Notes under the pieces: generated by a model
Databases searched by the model: none
Told to the model about the DNA's origin: nothing
Seen by the model: the letters and a program-made list of their open reading frames with translations, nothing else
Assembly (NCBI GenBank): GCA_019722365.1
Contig: JADFUC010000083.1
Location: 62,001-126,000 of the forward strand
Direction of reading: 5' to 3'
Source: Lithospermum erythrorhizon
Taxonomy: Eukaryota > Streptophyta > Magnoliopsida > Boraginales > Boraginaceae
Length of the DNA stretch: 64,000 bases
Translations under genes and position numbers: made by a program
Part shown: in pieces, positions 50,441-62,760 of the stretch
Layout: the number at the start of each line of letters is the position of its first letter
Numbering within the stretch: the stretch's first letter is position 1

Positions 50441-52963
50441 TATGACTGAAGCCAAAACAAAAAAATCACAAACGAGCCCCAATAATACACAAGGTCGACA
50501 AAATACATACCATATTTTTTTTAATTATTTTTCAAAGTAAAGACTTTATAAATTGTTAGTTCACTCAAAGAAAATAATAAGAATATAAACTTATGTACAG
50601 TGCGCAGCACTAATCTGTTAAAGAAAATATGTTGTCGCCGGTTGGGAGAAGAAAACGGTAGTGTCAGCGGCGAAGAACGAGAGAGGGGGACAGGGGGGGT
50701 TAGAGGCAGAACAAATGAGAATTAGGGTAAGATTAGGGTTGTCTTATTATCCAGATTAACATCTGAAATCAAGACAAATAGATTAGATATTATTGTTATT
50801 ATTATTATTATTAATTCATACTACTATTGTTATTATTATTTTAAAAAAGCACTCTGCATTACATATAATGAAAATCAATAAAGGCATTTTAAATGTTTGG
50901 GCATCTGTAGGCTGGATTCGTGTTACCATTTATTGTTATTATTATTATTATTATCACTATTGATCGTCAATCCGACGTAAAATCAGCTAAAATGCTTTTG
51001 TGTATGGCCAATTTATTTGAGTATTTGCAAAATATCACAATATATAATTAATCCGGCAAAAGTATAAAAAATTGTGCAATTTACTCAATATTGTATCTTG
51101 GTTGAAATTAAAGTAGTTAAATTAACTTGCGTCTTCTTACGCCTCTTTATTTCTAATATATATATACCCTTATCGTTAAGTTCAAAAACCTCATATCATA
51201 ACTAATTGATAAAGACCGCCTACAAATTGGAAACTACTATTCAGGTTGATTTTAAGCGAATTCGAATTCGATTTTAATTCGCTCATAAAATAGTATCGTA
51301 AATCGATTTCGCTTAAAATCGTCATTTGTTTATTTAGTATTATACGATATGTTTGGTATCTATTATGTGTTAGATTAGGTGTTAGGGCATGTTTGGTATA
51401 TATCTTGAACATTATAACCGATTTAAAAGAATCGTAATTGATTGGAATTACAAATCGAACAATGAAGGATTAATTAATAAAGTTATTCACGATTTTAAGC
51501 GAATTCTTAAAACCGACCCCCGGTCCCAAATGTCAGTAACTTCAGTTCCTACCAATTCGAGCCGGGTATATATGTTTCGAATTAATTAATTAACATTTTC
51601 TTAAATATATATACTCAGTAATATATATCATTCGAATTAATCTTAATTAATAATTGTTATTTTCGAGTTAATACATATGAAACTTGATTAACTAATTTGT
51701 CTAATTTTGTTAAAACTGAATTTTGTTTAATTTGGTTGTAAGTATGATTATATGAGTTCAATTGGTCAAAATCTGAATAGTGTTGCTTTCGTTATCACTT
51801 TTTATTATTATTTAATTTCGTTATCAGATTTTACTCAATTTTTATTATTATTCCTTTTTAACATTACTAATTTCCTATTTAGTTTTTGAATAAAAAACAA
51901 TAATTTAATTTTTTTTTGTGCTTTTGGATTGTGTTGTATTGGTTTGAATTAGTGGTGAATTTTTAGAACTGTGGTTAATTGGTGTCACTTTAGTTTATTT
52001 AGGATGGGAAAAGATTCTTGATATGGGTACTAAATGTGTTAAAAAGAGTGAATTTATTTAGCCTTTAAACGTTTGAGTAGGGCTGTCAGCGGACCGGTTA
52101 ATCAGTACACTTCAGTCTTTCATTTGAAAAATCCTACTCGATTACCCTCTCGATTGAGTCGGACAAGCGTAGAAAGTATTGGCCGGGTAATTAGCCGGGC
52201 TTCGATGATGTGCATGCTGACGATAAGCTGATTAAATGCGGATTAGTTTATAGAGCGTATTTTTTATTGATAAATTGACCTTGATCACGAGGGGAAACTC
52301 TGAATCGCTGTCGTACTGTTCGGGGACTCGTCTTGAAGCAGTCTGAGTCTTTAGGAGACGACCGTAGGCGACGTTTCGGCTGACTACGGTTTAAAGTTGA
52401 AATTTTTAGTCTTTATATATATTGATATTTTAAGTATTTACACACAGTTTTGATATGAAGTCAAAATAAAATTAATATTACAATATTTAATATAAGATAG
52501 TTGAAAATTGGAAAGTTCATTGATAACTTTTAGTGAAAAATGATATAAATATTAATAAAAGTAACAATAGAATATAAAATATTAATATTTACAATAAATT
52601 AATAATAATTAAAGAAATAATAAATTATCTGGCCGTCTTAGGATTAGCGTAAGCATGCATATCAGGTATCTCGGCCAAGTACCCGGATTTAAATTAGTAG
52701 CAATTAGCCCAGCATGCTTAGAAACTACGTGGGAGAAAATACCCTACTTGCTACATGCCTATTTGATGTAAAGTTTGAAACTCAGGTAAAACATTTGCTT
52801 TCGATATCACAGAGTAATTATACGATCGAGTTACGCAGTAAAGCTCCAAATCCATACGATAACAGCCCTAGTGGTGAGTTTGTGTTGCATAAACAGCATC
52901 TGATTGGTTTTACAGAATTAAGAGGCCTTTTAATAGTAACATTATGTGAAAACTTTGAATTCT
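50441..52963. other. Spacer with simple repeats; no gene recognised
   Basis: ATT/TTA trinucleotide runs lie at about 50,785-50,845 and 50,928-50,960. A hairpin lies at 51,248-51,320. A sequence near 52,079 starting TAGGGCTGTCAGCGGACCGG resembles hAT-type termini. An 83-codon plus-strand frame (52,714-52,965) has no domain I recognise. GC-richer bases at 52,080-52,390 contrast with their surroundings. Confidence 0.4.
51248..51320. repeat. Hairpin with GATTTTAAGCGAATTCG arms
   Basis: The left arm at 51,248-51,264 and the reverse-complement arm at 51,304-51,320 match at 16 of 17 bases. A further direct copy of GATTTTAAGCGAATTC lies at 51,491. GGGCATGTTTGGTAT near 51,385 is a common plant MITE terminal motif, so this may be part of a small non-autonomous DNA element. 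Confidence 0.7.
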
Positions 52964-53120
52964 AGGAATAGAGCGCTTCTTTATTTCTAATATTATAATG
53001 TGTTCTCTGGATTGCATTACTATTGTGTGGGTCTAAAGAAGATAGGAATAGGGCGCTTCTTCATTTCCTGTATTATAATGTGTTGTCTACTAGTTACATT
53101 ACTACTGTGTGAGTCGAAGA
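52964..53120. repeat. 80-bp tandem duplication
   Basis: AGGAATAGRGCGCTTCTTYA begins both copies at 52,964 and 53,044. Both continue TATTATAATGTGTT and end in an ACTATTGTGTGGGTC-like stretch. The copies differ at about a dozen positions. Confidence 0.85.
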
Positions 53121-54336
53121 TTTTTATCTTTTAGTAAGTTGATAAAGTTCGGTCATACTCGTATTTAAATGGACTCGTACAATGCTCGATCATATGTTAG
53201 TATTAATCGGTCTAGTTCTTGCATTCGATATCCATGCGTGATCACTAAACCGAGAATTCATATAATTCGAGATGGTGTGAGAAATATGAGAATCGAGTCT
53301 CTTGATCTCGCTATTCATAGTGATAACGGCAGGTTGATTTGTGTTGAATATCTTTGTAATTTTAATTACTATATTAGATTTGTGCGTCGTCCTTGCGTAT
53401 TGAATTTGAGCTGATTGCAATGTCAGTCTCTTAATTACCTCGAATGTTGATGGCGATGAAATTTCTAAGTTTGAGGTCTAGGCAGAAATGGTGAACTCTA
53501 GGCCAAATTGTATTGAATGTTTTGATAATTCTAGTTAATTTATTGAATCCCTCCATCTCAATTTGACTGGGAGGTTTTTACTAATCAATTAGAAATTCAA
53601 TTTGGAATAATTTATATTATTGAAATAACTTTTTTATGTTAAAACATTTTGATGTGTTTGGTGTATAGTGTCTAGCACTGGCATGAATCTTTGATAAAAC
53701 CTCAAAAATTATATGTACGGATTATTGTTTCAAGAGTAGGTTGTTTATTTGCTAAAATCATTTTAGTTGAATTAGGTTGAAAAAGATTGTTTATTGGTTT
53801 TAATGTACTTTAGTTGCAATTTTTTTAAAGTGCTGTAGTACTATTTTTTATATTAGTCCTGTTACAGTATTTGATTGTATATGTACTATGGTTTCCATCC
53901 ATGGAGCTGGGACGGTTTAAGTTCCGCCTTATATGAACGTTTCAGCTCGAAGATAAATGCAACGTTTGAGTATATATAGTTTTGAAAATCACTAGTTTTT
54001 AGGAAGTAAATGTGTGTCTTGGAATGCGTATATCTTTCCGAATTGAGCGTATTGTGTGATGTTAGCATATAGTGTGTTAGTAAGAGAGTAAATTCCCATT
54101 TTTTATATTATGAAATGAAATCTGAACCGAGCCGGTTCTACCAAAGCTCTAAGTCCGAGCAGAAACTTCAATTGAAGTAGTTTATTGTCTGGTCTTTGTT
54201 CTTGCTGGTTAGTATACATCTTTTCATTCTTTGGTGGCTGTGTTTGAAAGCTGCTATTTTTGTTGTCCCATTTTATTGTCCATGTTCTTTAATTACACTC
54301 CAACTTTAATTCTTGCAAGCTTCCACTTTTTCAAGA
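53121..54336. other. Spacer upstream of the sulfurtransferase pseudogene
   Basis: No gene was recognised. Opposed open frames at 53,169-53,420 are mirror images without a domain. The sequence immediately upstream of 54,337 is T-rich, as in plant leaders. Confidence 0.35.
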
Positions 54337-57300
54337 ATGATGTCAACCAATGAACCAATTGTTTCAGTTGATTGGCTTCATGCCAGTCTTGGAGAACCAG
54401 ACATAAAGTGTGCACTGTAATGTTTTGTATTATCACTTGCTCTATTTTTCTTGTCGTTACAGGAAACAAATTAGTTTTTAAGATACCATTCGTGGAATCT
54501 TAGATGCAGATATTTGATTAAGTTTCTTTTAAATCCTATTTTTTAATGTATATATAATAAAACATAATACTAATACATTTATTAGAATTGTTAGGGATAC
54601 GTATGTAAAATCATGGTTTTGATGGAAATTAACAAAGTTCATGGTCTTAATGGACACACATAGTTTTGATTTGAATCAAAATTATAATATTAATAGTTAA
54701 GTACTCTACGACTTAGTTTGTTTTGAATTATTTTAATTGATTAAGTGATTATGTTGAATGAATGTGGTCTAAAATATGACTAGATTTCTATAACATAATA
54801 AATTAATATATGAAAATAATTCAAAACAAACTAAGCATAAAAGGACTAGCTTTTGACATACTTTTATCAGCTATTATATAGAATATATATAAAAGTAGTT
54901 GAGTTCGAAATTTAGAAAGTCGACCATCAAAATTTAAACAAGACAAGATTTTTGGGATGGTTGTAGTAATGATTAATAAAAGACTTGGTAAAACACAATT
55001 TTCTTGGAAGTGGAACTGATTCATCTTTGTGTGTCATCATTACCATGGCTGATTTGATTTATGTACTTTAACTAGGTGCTTGATGCATCTTTTTACATGC
55101 CGAGCAGCGGAGGAATCCACTACAGGAGTACCAGGTATTGCTACTGCTTCATAATCGAAGAGAAGGCATCATTTGAAGAGGTTCTACTGACTAGTACTTG
55201 ATCCAATCCCCTTGACAGAATTCACACCAGATTTTCGATAAAACGCCTCTAAAATCAATTCATTATAGCACTTTCATCGTGTTACGTTTAAAATTTTACA
55301 ATAAACAAGGTTCCCCATTTTACTCTTTACAACAATCAAATCCGTTATTGCCAAGTTGAAAAGTGGTTTAAGGAAAGTACAAATATGAGTCTGACCAAGA
55401 TTATGCCTAAAGGAGTTTGGGAGGAAAATTTGAGATAGTACATCTGTTATTTTTCATTTTTGCATCTTTCTTGTTAAGCCTTTAATTAAATATGAGATGA
55501 GAGGAATTTTTAGTGATCTGATGTGGATGCTCTGAACTCCTTGTATCTTCAGAACTTCTTAATGTAACTATAGCAATGAGCAGGAGATGAAGTTTACATT
55601 ATTGCACTGCCTGAAGTTGACCTTTCATCAAATTAATCAATTTAATGTTCATGTTTTGAATCTCTCTTTTTAATTGGGATGCATCATTTCATGACTGCGT
55701 CTCTCTCTCAAACTTCATAATCTTGTCATCAAAATCTTATTCAAATAGAACTTAGTTTCTGGCAATAAAGTTTTTGTATTTCTTTTGTTAGACAGGTTGC
55801 ACATCCCCTGGAGCACTATTCTTTGACATAGGCAGGGATGAGTCAGACTACTGATGTATGATTTTTTATTTTGGGGCATGTTATTGTTAATGTATTTTAA
55901 ATTGCATTTTGATTTTATCTGATGAAAGATACTTCAAGTGTAGACTTTACAATCCCCTGAAGTATTATAACCTTGACAAGCTTAGCTGAAAAAATATATT
56001 AATTGATGAGCTTCCTTATAAAGTATCCATAAGTGACAAAATACCTCCTATTTCAATTTATGCTGCAGAAGACAGAATCATTATTTTGCTATCACTTCAA
56101 GTGACATCTAGAGTATTAGGTGCATGGAAAAATAGTTGTAATCTGTCTGATTTTGTAAATAAAATTTAGTTAGCGGTTTGTCACTCATTCATATTCTTAT
56201 AAAGTAGTTTGCCGGGCTGAATACATTATGTGCTAGTTTGTCAGGCTGATGCTTTAACTATAGTCACCTGAAACGGGAAATGTTTTGGGACGGGATACAG
56301 GAGCGAGGCGGATTTGCTTGATTTAGGTGAATCAGATGGATGGGTATACTCACGCATTTGGAATATAATCTACAACATAGATTGGATACTTTTATTCGAA
56401 GAATTTTGTAGTAAAAAGTTGGATGAATAGTTGTTAGTAATTAAACTATTAGGGTTGCACCATACCAACACATTATTCAACTAACACCGAAATTTGATAG
56501 TCTTAGCTTCAGTTCGCCCGAAACGCCCTAAATGACCGTTTCCGGGACGCCGTATTGGATACGGGGTTCATTAGCCATATCACAGTTTCCTGTGAATGAT
56601 TTTAAGGGCACAAAATTTAGTTTATGCATTTATTTTTCTGAGTTCTTATTTTTTCTATTTGTTTGTAGTGAATTTTCAGTACTTTAGAGTGGGAACATAC
56701 CTTTCATGATATCCTGCTTGCATAATCTTGTCCTCTATTTTAGATTAATTATACTTTTATATTTCTACTGTTTTCTGATTCTTTGTATACATTTAGCTTG
56801 TATATGATATTGCTTCAGTCATTCTTCTCAGGTTGGGTCAGTGACTTTCCAAACAAGGTTTCAACCGCATCTTGTTTGGACACTTGAACAGGTTAGTTGC
56901 TTGCCACTCATGTTAGTTGGTTTAATCTGTGTCCAATTATACCTACATGTGTAGTCCATACACTACTCAAAGAAGGTTTGGATAATCGAGAAATGTTAAA
57001 TGACCTATTTTTTGTTCAAATTTGTCAACGCTGTACAGATATTTCTAGGCAGCAATGCAAAAATAAGAGTAGTTAGAAAGGCAATGTGAAAGAATAATCG
57101 ACTTTGCGGACAGATTACAAGGTCTAGTTTATGCTCAAATTGCGGCGAGACTCTGTGATAATATCTGATTTATTTGTTTTTATAAGGCTAATGATTTGTA
57201 GTCCAAATTTTGATTATATTACTCGACTCCTTTATTTTTATTGATTTTTTATACTAAAAAGTGGAGTGTCATTATCACATAGTGAAGTGTAAAAATGGGT

Positions 57301-59163
57301 GGCGCTTAAGAAATGGAAGTACTTTCTAAAATCGTTTGTGCAATGATATAGTGACGTGGTCCTTTTGTAACAACATTTTCCACTTTTAGCCTTTCATATT
57401 AGTATAGTACGACTTGTTAATGGTTTACCCATATATATTCCCTAATACTCTTCTTTAACTTTAAACAAAAGGTATAAATACAGTAGCACATTTATACAAA
57501 GTTAACCATTTTCAGTAATTTTTTTGTGGAAAGTCGAGATAGGTCATTCAAACAAAAGCGAGTGGTATATCCTAACAAATAGTTTAGTAGCTGTGCTTAA
57601 AATATCTTCTTGTAGAGAACAAAACATTTGGGTGGATTCTTAGATTAAATATTTGAAGATTAAAGTGATCCATTTGTTACTTATAGCCTGAGCTTTCGAG
57701 TCCACCCGATGGTATCATCAATATTATCGTAAAATTATACTCTGTTTCCAATCAAATGATTATGGTAATTTATTATGTGCTCAGATTAAGAAGAACATCG
57801 AGGACAAAACTCATCAACATTTAGATGCTCGTTCCCAAGCTCGGTATACTCTGTTTTCCTTTATTTGTGATGTTATTGTGATCAGTTCTTCAAGTGTCAA
57901 CTTTCTTCTATAGGTATTTGCTGATAGAATTCTTATTTTTGAAAGGACAGAATCAGGCCTAGAAGTTGGTATTCAGTTTGAAATAATAATAAAACAGAGG
58001 AGCCTCTTTGGTTCATTATGTTTGTTTTGTTAGAAATTAGGTCAAACAATATTGAACGTCATCAGGTTAAAGTATAGCACAATTTATATCAATCAAGGAT
58101 AGAAAGTGATGCATTTCTAGGTTAAGGTAAATTACAAGCATAACAATCATTATATTTTGGTTTATACCTTTTGGCTCTGTTGTTTGTGGGAGGTTTGCCT
58201 TTTTTCCAATTCTCCAAACTACATCTTACTTAATTTTTTTTTTGTCAAACTGAGTTATTTAAATTAGTTTTCACTCACCATACTACTACATATAATGCAT
58301 TCTTATAATTTTGAAAAAAAATGCACAATTCCTACTTAAACTACTTTTGTCTGATCTAAGTTGGAACTAAGGTTGCACAATCTGTAAGTTTATATTTCAT
58401 CAGGAGCCAGCCGCTATCCAAGAAAAGTGAAACTTATTAAAACTTGTTGTTCTTATTAATTTAGTTATGCACTTACACCTTATATCAGGTTTGATGGAGT
58501 TGCTCCAGAACCTCGAAGGTATAAGAAGTGGACATGTACCTGGAAGCAAATGCATTCCTTTCAACCAGGTGAGAGTTTTTCCAAATATTTCAATATTGAC
58601 GTGTTTTTAGTGTTCAAGTGTCAAAGTACGGTTATTTATATAGTTTCTGGCTAGATCCCATGGGAAACCAAATTGTTTTAACTACATCTTATATTTGCTT
58701 ATTTCATTTATATTTTAATATCCCTGCATCTTTGCAGATGCTAGATAATTCGCAAACTCATTACCTGCGGTGAGCTAAAGAAAAGTTTGATCAGAGGTGA
58801 GTGAATAAGTTTTCTTATCCTCATCAATTGTTAACCAAATTTAGCTTAAATTTTAAATCGTCTAAATGAAGTATTCAGGCATTTCCTTGACAGACCAGCT
58901 AGTAATCTCATGTGGTACCGGGGTAACTGCTTGCATTGTTGCTCTGGTGAACTCTCTTTCTCTCCCAAATCATTTGGGCACTCTATATAAGATGTACACA
59001 GTTATTATGAATTTGAAACTTACATGGAAATCAAACATTTTATCTTTTCATTCCAGGGGTCTTCATCGTCTTAGGCGGCTGATATTCCAGTCTATGATGG
59101 ATCATGGACAGAATGGGTTAAGGAGTCCTGATGTCCTAATAATTTACCTTCAGAAATACTGAA
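54337..59163 (+). pseudogene. Mercaptopyruvate/thiosulfate sulfurtransferase pseudogene
   Basis: The plant enzyme is a two-rhodanese-domain sulfurtransferase. Here exon-like blocks keep intron spacing. They are 54,337-54,408 (STNEPIVSVDWLHASLGEPD), 55,076-55,134 (VLDASFYMP, then frameshifted EQRRNPLQEYQ), 55,796-55,855 (AH..PGALFFD, broken), 56,832-56,891 (VTFQTRFQPHLVWTLEQ), 57,785-57,843 (KKNIEDKTHQHLDARSQA), 58,489-58,568 (FDGVAPEPR, then IRSGHVPGSKCIPF in another frame), 58,738-58,796 (MLDNSQT then stop), 58,879-58,946 (SCGTGVTAC, catalytic Cys loop intact) and 59,057-59,163 (LHRL, then VYDGSWTEW out of frame). Exons for the rest of the first rhodanese domain (LPHMLPSEEAF to GLPRWRASG) are missing from 55,856-56,831. 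At least four frameshifts make it non-functional. Confidence 0.9.
54712..54835. repeat. Perfect 23-bp inverted repeat in intron of the pseudogene
   Basis: CTTAGTTTGTTTTGAATTAT plus TTT at 54,712-54,734 is matched exactly by its reverse complement at 54,813-54,835, with a 78-base loop. It lies in a ~400-bp AT-rich segment that ends GGGATGGTTGTAGTA near 54,955-54,970, resembling the MITE-like termini at 33,039 and 43,589. It is probably a MITE in the intron. Confidence 0.75.
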
Positions 59164-59474
59164 TAAAATCAGTACAAACTTCAATAATACTATCGTAGTT
59201 ACCATTTTTTCACATTAGGGTGCCTTGGGGTCCACTTTTATCATTATCATTTCTGCTTAAAGCTTAAGGACCATTGATTAAAGTGATAACGAACATATAA
59301 ATTTGAAGCTTAGACACAGCAAAATCTCTCATTGCAAGCAACCAATCTCTCATTTACGGGTAAGAGCTAAAACTAGAGGCGTCTCGTTTGCCAAACAGAT
59401 TTTGTCGTCTTTCTCCATAAGCAATCTTCTTATTCTGATCCAACATCTTGGAGCCTGCTTGAGCGAATATATTT

Positions 59475-60155
59475 ATTTTATATGGTTCTATTTCATCTCT
59501 TCAACGAGTTTAGTAATGAGCATAACGGCCCTATTGTTCCGGTGGAGAGAAGAACCTTTGATTAGCTTTTCGGGAAATTTTGAAACGAATAATTTCATTG
59601 AAATCTTTCAATTTTTTATTTTAATATGTTCAACTCTATGTATTCCTCTATCCGTAGAGTACATTGAATTTACAGAAATGGCTATAATAGAGTTTCTATT
59701 ATTAAATTATTACTTGACTACTCTAGGAGGAATGTTTTATGCGGAGATGGTAATTAACGATTTAATAAGCCTTATCTTTTGTACCTCGAATGTTTGGGTT
59801 ATGATTTTACCTATTATTTGGATATACCAAGAAAGATATGCAGTCTAATGAGGCTACTATGAAATATTGACTCGTGAGGTGGGGCAAACTCTTATTCTGG
59901 AACTCTTAATATGGTTTTTATTTGGGGGAGAGATCGAGGCTTCAGAAATAGTGAATGGTCTTATCAATACACAAATATATAACTCCCCGAGAATTTCAAT
60001 TGCGCTCATATTCCCATCCTCTGAATTGGGTTCAAACTTTCCCAAACCCCTTCTTATCGATGGACTCTTGGCGTTATACGAGAAGGGTGTTGTTGTTAGA
60101 AATTCCTACCTCTCTATCTATCTACGAGATGTTTGGATTTTCCAAAATCCCAATG
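59475..60155 (+). pseudogene. ndhB: Nuclear plastid DNA insertion: ndhB 5' exon fragment
   Basis: ndhB encodes a membrane subunit of the plastid NAD(P)H dehydrogenase-like complex. The stretch [18 protein letters not shown], then [15 protein letters not shown] and [14 protein letters not shown], is nearly identical to plastid NdhB. After 59,848 the reading frame shifts several times, but [28 protein letters not shown] and IPTSLSI.EMFGF remain recognisable. The match starts inside the exon and stops near the exon end, so only about 680 bp of the gene is present. No plastid neighbours (rps7, trnL) are seen. Frameshifts and missing ends show that it is a decayed nuclear copy. A 181-codon open frame over the first part (59,303-59,848) is a remnant, not a gene. 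Confidence 0.92.
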
Positions 60156-60189
60156 CAAAGAATAGGCTCTCGAGTCATCAACCATCCCT

Positions 60190-61385
60190 TGCGTGTATCT
60201 GAAGACATGCATTGGGACACATGGTACACATTATGCGGGGATACTTCCCAAAACATTCGAGCAACTAGCAACAAGAGCTCACGACATAGGCTCGGCATTC
60301 TTGCAAACAAAAGACGTCCTACATTTGCGGCCTGCTCAAAGGCCAAATATGACTGAGAAGCCAAAGGAAGCCTCCAAGTTGGAAAGAAAGCACATCTTGT
60401 GATTTCACAAGAGACTAAGTTCTCCTTCAAAACTAAGAGAAGGTGAAGGCGGGCTTGAACTTGGGAAGAGCGTCTCACACTTAAAGAGATGCAAGAATGA
60501 CTATCCCTCCACGAGTCGACGCACCACCGATGTTGAAAAGCGAAAGCTCATAGAACTCGAGTCAAGCCAGGAGGCAAACGGAAACGCAGAACCCAACTAC
60601 AAGTACCCTAGGATACTAGGGCATCCCGTTGAAAAGTGCTTTATATTCAAAGAGGCAGTGATGGATCTCGCGAAAGGGGCAGTACTTTGGGAAAGAAGAC
60701 AAAGTCTCCTCCAACCATGTCTCGCTATCTCGGCCAGTCAAGGTACCCTCTTGACTTTTTGGTAAAATGACTCATCACGGAAAAGTATGAGAGCCGACTA
60801 CTCGGGCGATGAAGACTTCTGACGTGCCATGTATGTGTTGAATTTGGCGACAACTCAACTATTGCGAAGCATTAAGGGTGGCGACACTGCTTGGTAGTGC
60901 CAGGAGCTTTCGTCATCGCGTCATTGATGGAGACACGCCCTGAAAAGACTTCACAATGATCCATATAACATGGTGGTAGGGGAATTGGAAACCATTTCAT
61001 GGTTCCATGTAACATATGCCAAACTCACATATAACATCCTACTAGGAAGACCTTGGATCCACAGTAACAATGTTGTCCCCTCAACACTTCACCAGTGCTT
61101 GAAGTACTACAAAGATGGGATGGAGAAAACAATCAAAGCAGACGAAAATCCGTTTGTAATAGAAGAATCACTAGCGATGTTAAGTACTACAAGAAAGGGC
61201 ATATCCCAGTAAAGGAAGTCAGCGCGGGTACTTCCAGGTCCCTCAGTAGCTACCTCGACTTTACAGAGAGCGGAGGAGGAAGAGCTAGTTCAAGCATTAA
61301 AGGCTTGACTCACCCCTCACTCAAACCGACAAGGTGGTGGCGTCACCCACTTAAGATTTTGACACCCAAGGAAGGACCGAAATAG
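60190..61385 (+). pseudogene. Ty3/gypsy (Tat-like) gag and protease remnant
   Basis: Gag near 60,190-60,400 reads THYAGILPKTFEQLATRAHD (family: LLYILxGIxPRTFEELATRAHDME). A later piece near 60,600-60,680 reads YPRILGHPVEKCFIFKEAVM. At 60,970-61,212 an 80-codon open frame reads VVGELETISWFHV, TYNILLGRPWIHSN and VVPSTLHQCLKYYKDG, a signature of the protease/linker region of this gypsy group (TYNLLLGRPWIH, VVPSTLHQCxKF). The upstream active-site DGGSAVNI-type motif was not found. Domain order and strand agree with the downstream LTR. Frameshifts separate all pieces. Confidence 0.85.
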
Positions 61386-62760
61386 AGCATGGAACCATGG
61401 GTTGAAAGCTTATGACCTCGTCTTAAAAAGGGTAGCTATATGATCCTAAGGACAAAGCCCTTGGGATGCTTCCTCGAGGTAGCAACAAAATACATGGGTT
61501 AATGATACCCAAAACATGATGAAGGCAAAAGGATGGTACGTCAGAACTTCGACCACGGGATTGGTACCTGAAATCACTTAGGCTAAGTATTTCTGTCGAG
61601 GGTGGTAACCGCCGCATGCCGAAGGTTGGCGAAGAAACCCCTCCAGACCAAATACATGAGGAAATGGCAGCTCGGGTGTTCACCGTGTTGAAAAGTAATC
61701 TAAACCCCAAAAGAAAATCAATAGAAAATCAGTCTTCCTGAGATTGGGGGAAATGCAAAAAGTCACAATCCAACTCAAAGGAAATCTGTCTTCGACAGAC
61801 TTGGGTGAACAACCTCTAAAGTTATGGAGGAGCGCCGGAGGTAGAGACACACATTAATTGTATTTTAACATTGAGGAGCAAGAGAGAAATGCAGTGATGC
61901 CTTTGACCTAAGGGTGTATGAAAACCTTACGTCCTTGGAAGATAATGAAGGAAAGGTTCACTGACCCTTCTCCCCGTGCATATCGGTAACCAAAGGCAGC
62001 ATAAGCGGGAGAAGTGGTGCGTGAGCCAAACTCGCCCCACGAAAATAAGTATTCCTTAGAGGAAGTAGAGGAACTAGAAGTTCAACGGTACATCCATGAA
62101 CAAACCCTATGGGAATACTCAAGTGATGGCCATCCAAATGGCATTTTGGACAACTTCCTCAAGCAGCGTCAAGATGACCCAGTGTATAAATACATTCACG
62201 AGCATAAGTTGTAGAATGATTGCCCACCTCACAAAGAGGCCCCTGAGTATAAAGATCAACAACACCCTGAGGGGTTGAGACTTCCAAGGAGCCCCAGAGA
62301 AGGTATGTCGAGGCAGGGCCACGGCTTCCCCAGCAAACGAGGCCTGAGAAAGGCCACCGTCAGCTGGGAATTGATGGAAGGAAAAATTAATGTCCTACAC
62401 TTTTCCCATTACTATCAGTGAAAAGGGACAACAAGACGGGACACTTGATATATGAGCTCGAATCTGAGAGTCACCGTGCATTGAAGCATTCCTTAGACGA
62501 ACTAGTAGAGCTAGGGGTCCAAGGCTACGTTTATGGACTAACCTGCGGAATTTTCTACACAGGAGAAAGGAAGACCCAGTAGTGTTACAGATGAGTTTTC
62601 AAGTGGCATGGAATTGACCCAGAAGTATGTAAATACGTTCACGGCGGACATTAAGGAATGAATCAGAGCCTAAAAATACTAGCATGTAAATTGACAACAC
62701 CTATCTTCATGAAAGCATTTGATGAGTTGAGACAGCTTCGACAAGAGACTATCAAAATAA
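61386..62760 (+). mobile_element. Tat-like gypsy spacer region, RT not found
   Basis: Bases near 61,700-61,830 read KSVFLRLGEM.. and a frameshifted second copy of the same repeat, resembling the SVFxRLG repeats that precede RT in Tat-type elements. At 62,014-62,214 an open frame reads HENKYSLEEVEELEVQRYIH. Around 62,451-62,640 a diverged second copy reads HSLDELVELGVQGYVYG, so this segment is duplicated. No YxDD reverse transcriptase, RNase H or integrase block could be read, so these appear deleted. Confidence 0.55.

Noticed and set aside
52079..52712. A second, non-autonomous hAT element starting TAGGGCTGTC
   Set aside because: The start resembles hAT termini, but a matching right terminus and target duplication could not be shown. 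TAGCCCAG near 52,708 is too short a match.
58866..59162. 98-codon frame with CGTGVTA as a small rhodanese gene
   Set aside because: It runs from one sulfurtransferase exon through an intron into the last exon in the wrong frame. Upstream exons show it belongs to the larger pseudogene.
59303..59848. 181-codon open frame as a protein gene
   Set aside because: Most of it is a plastid ndhB exon fragment whose frame then collapses. The ends do not match the ndhB start or stop.
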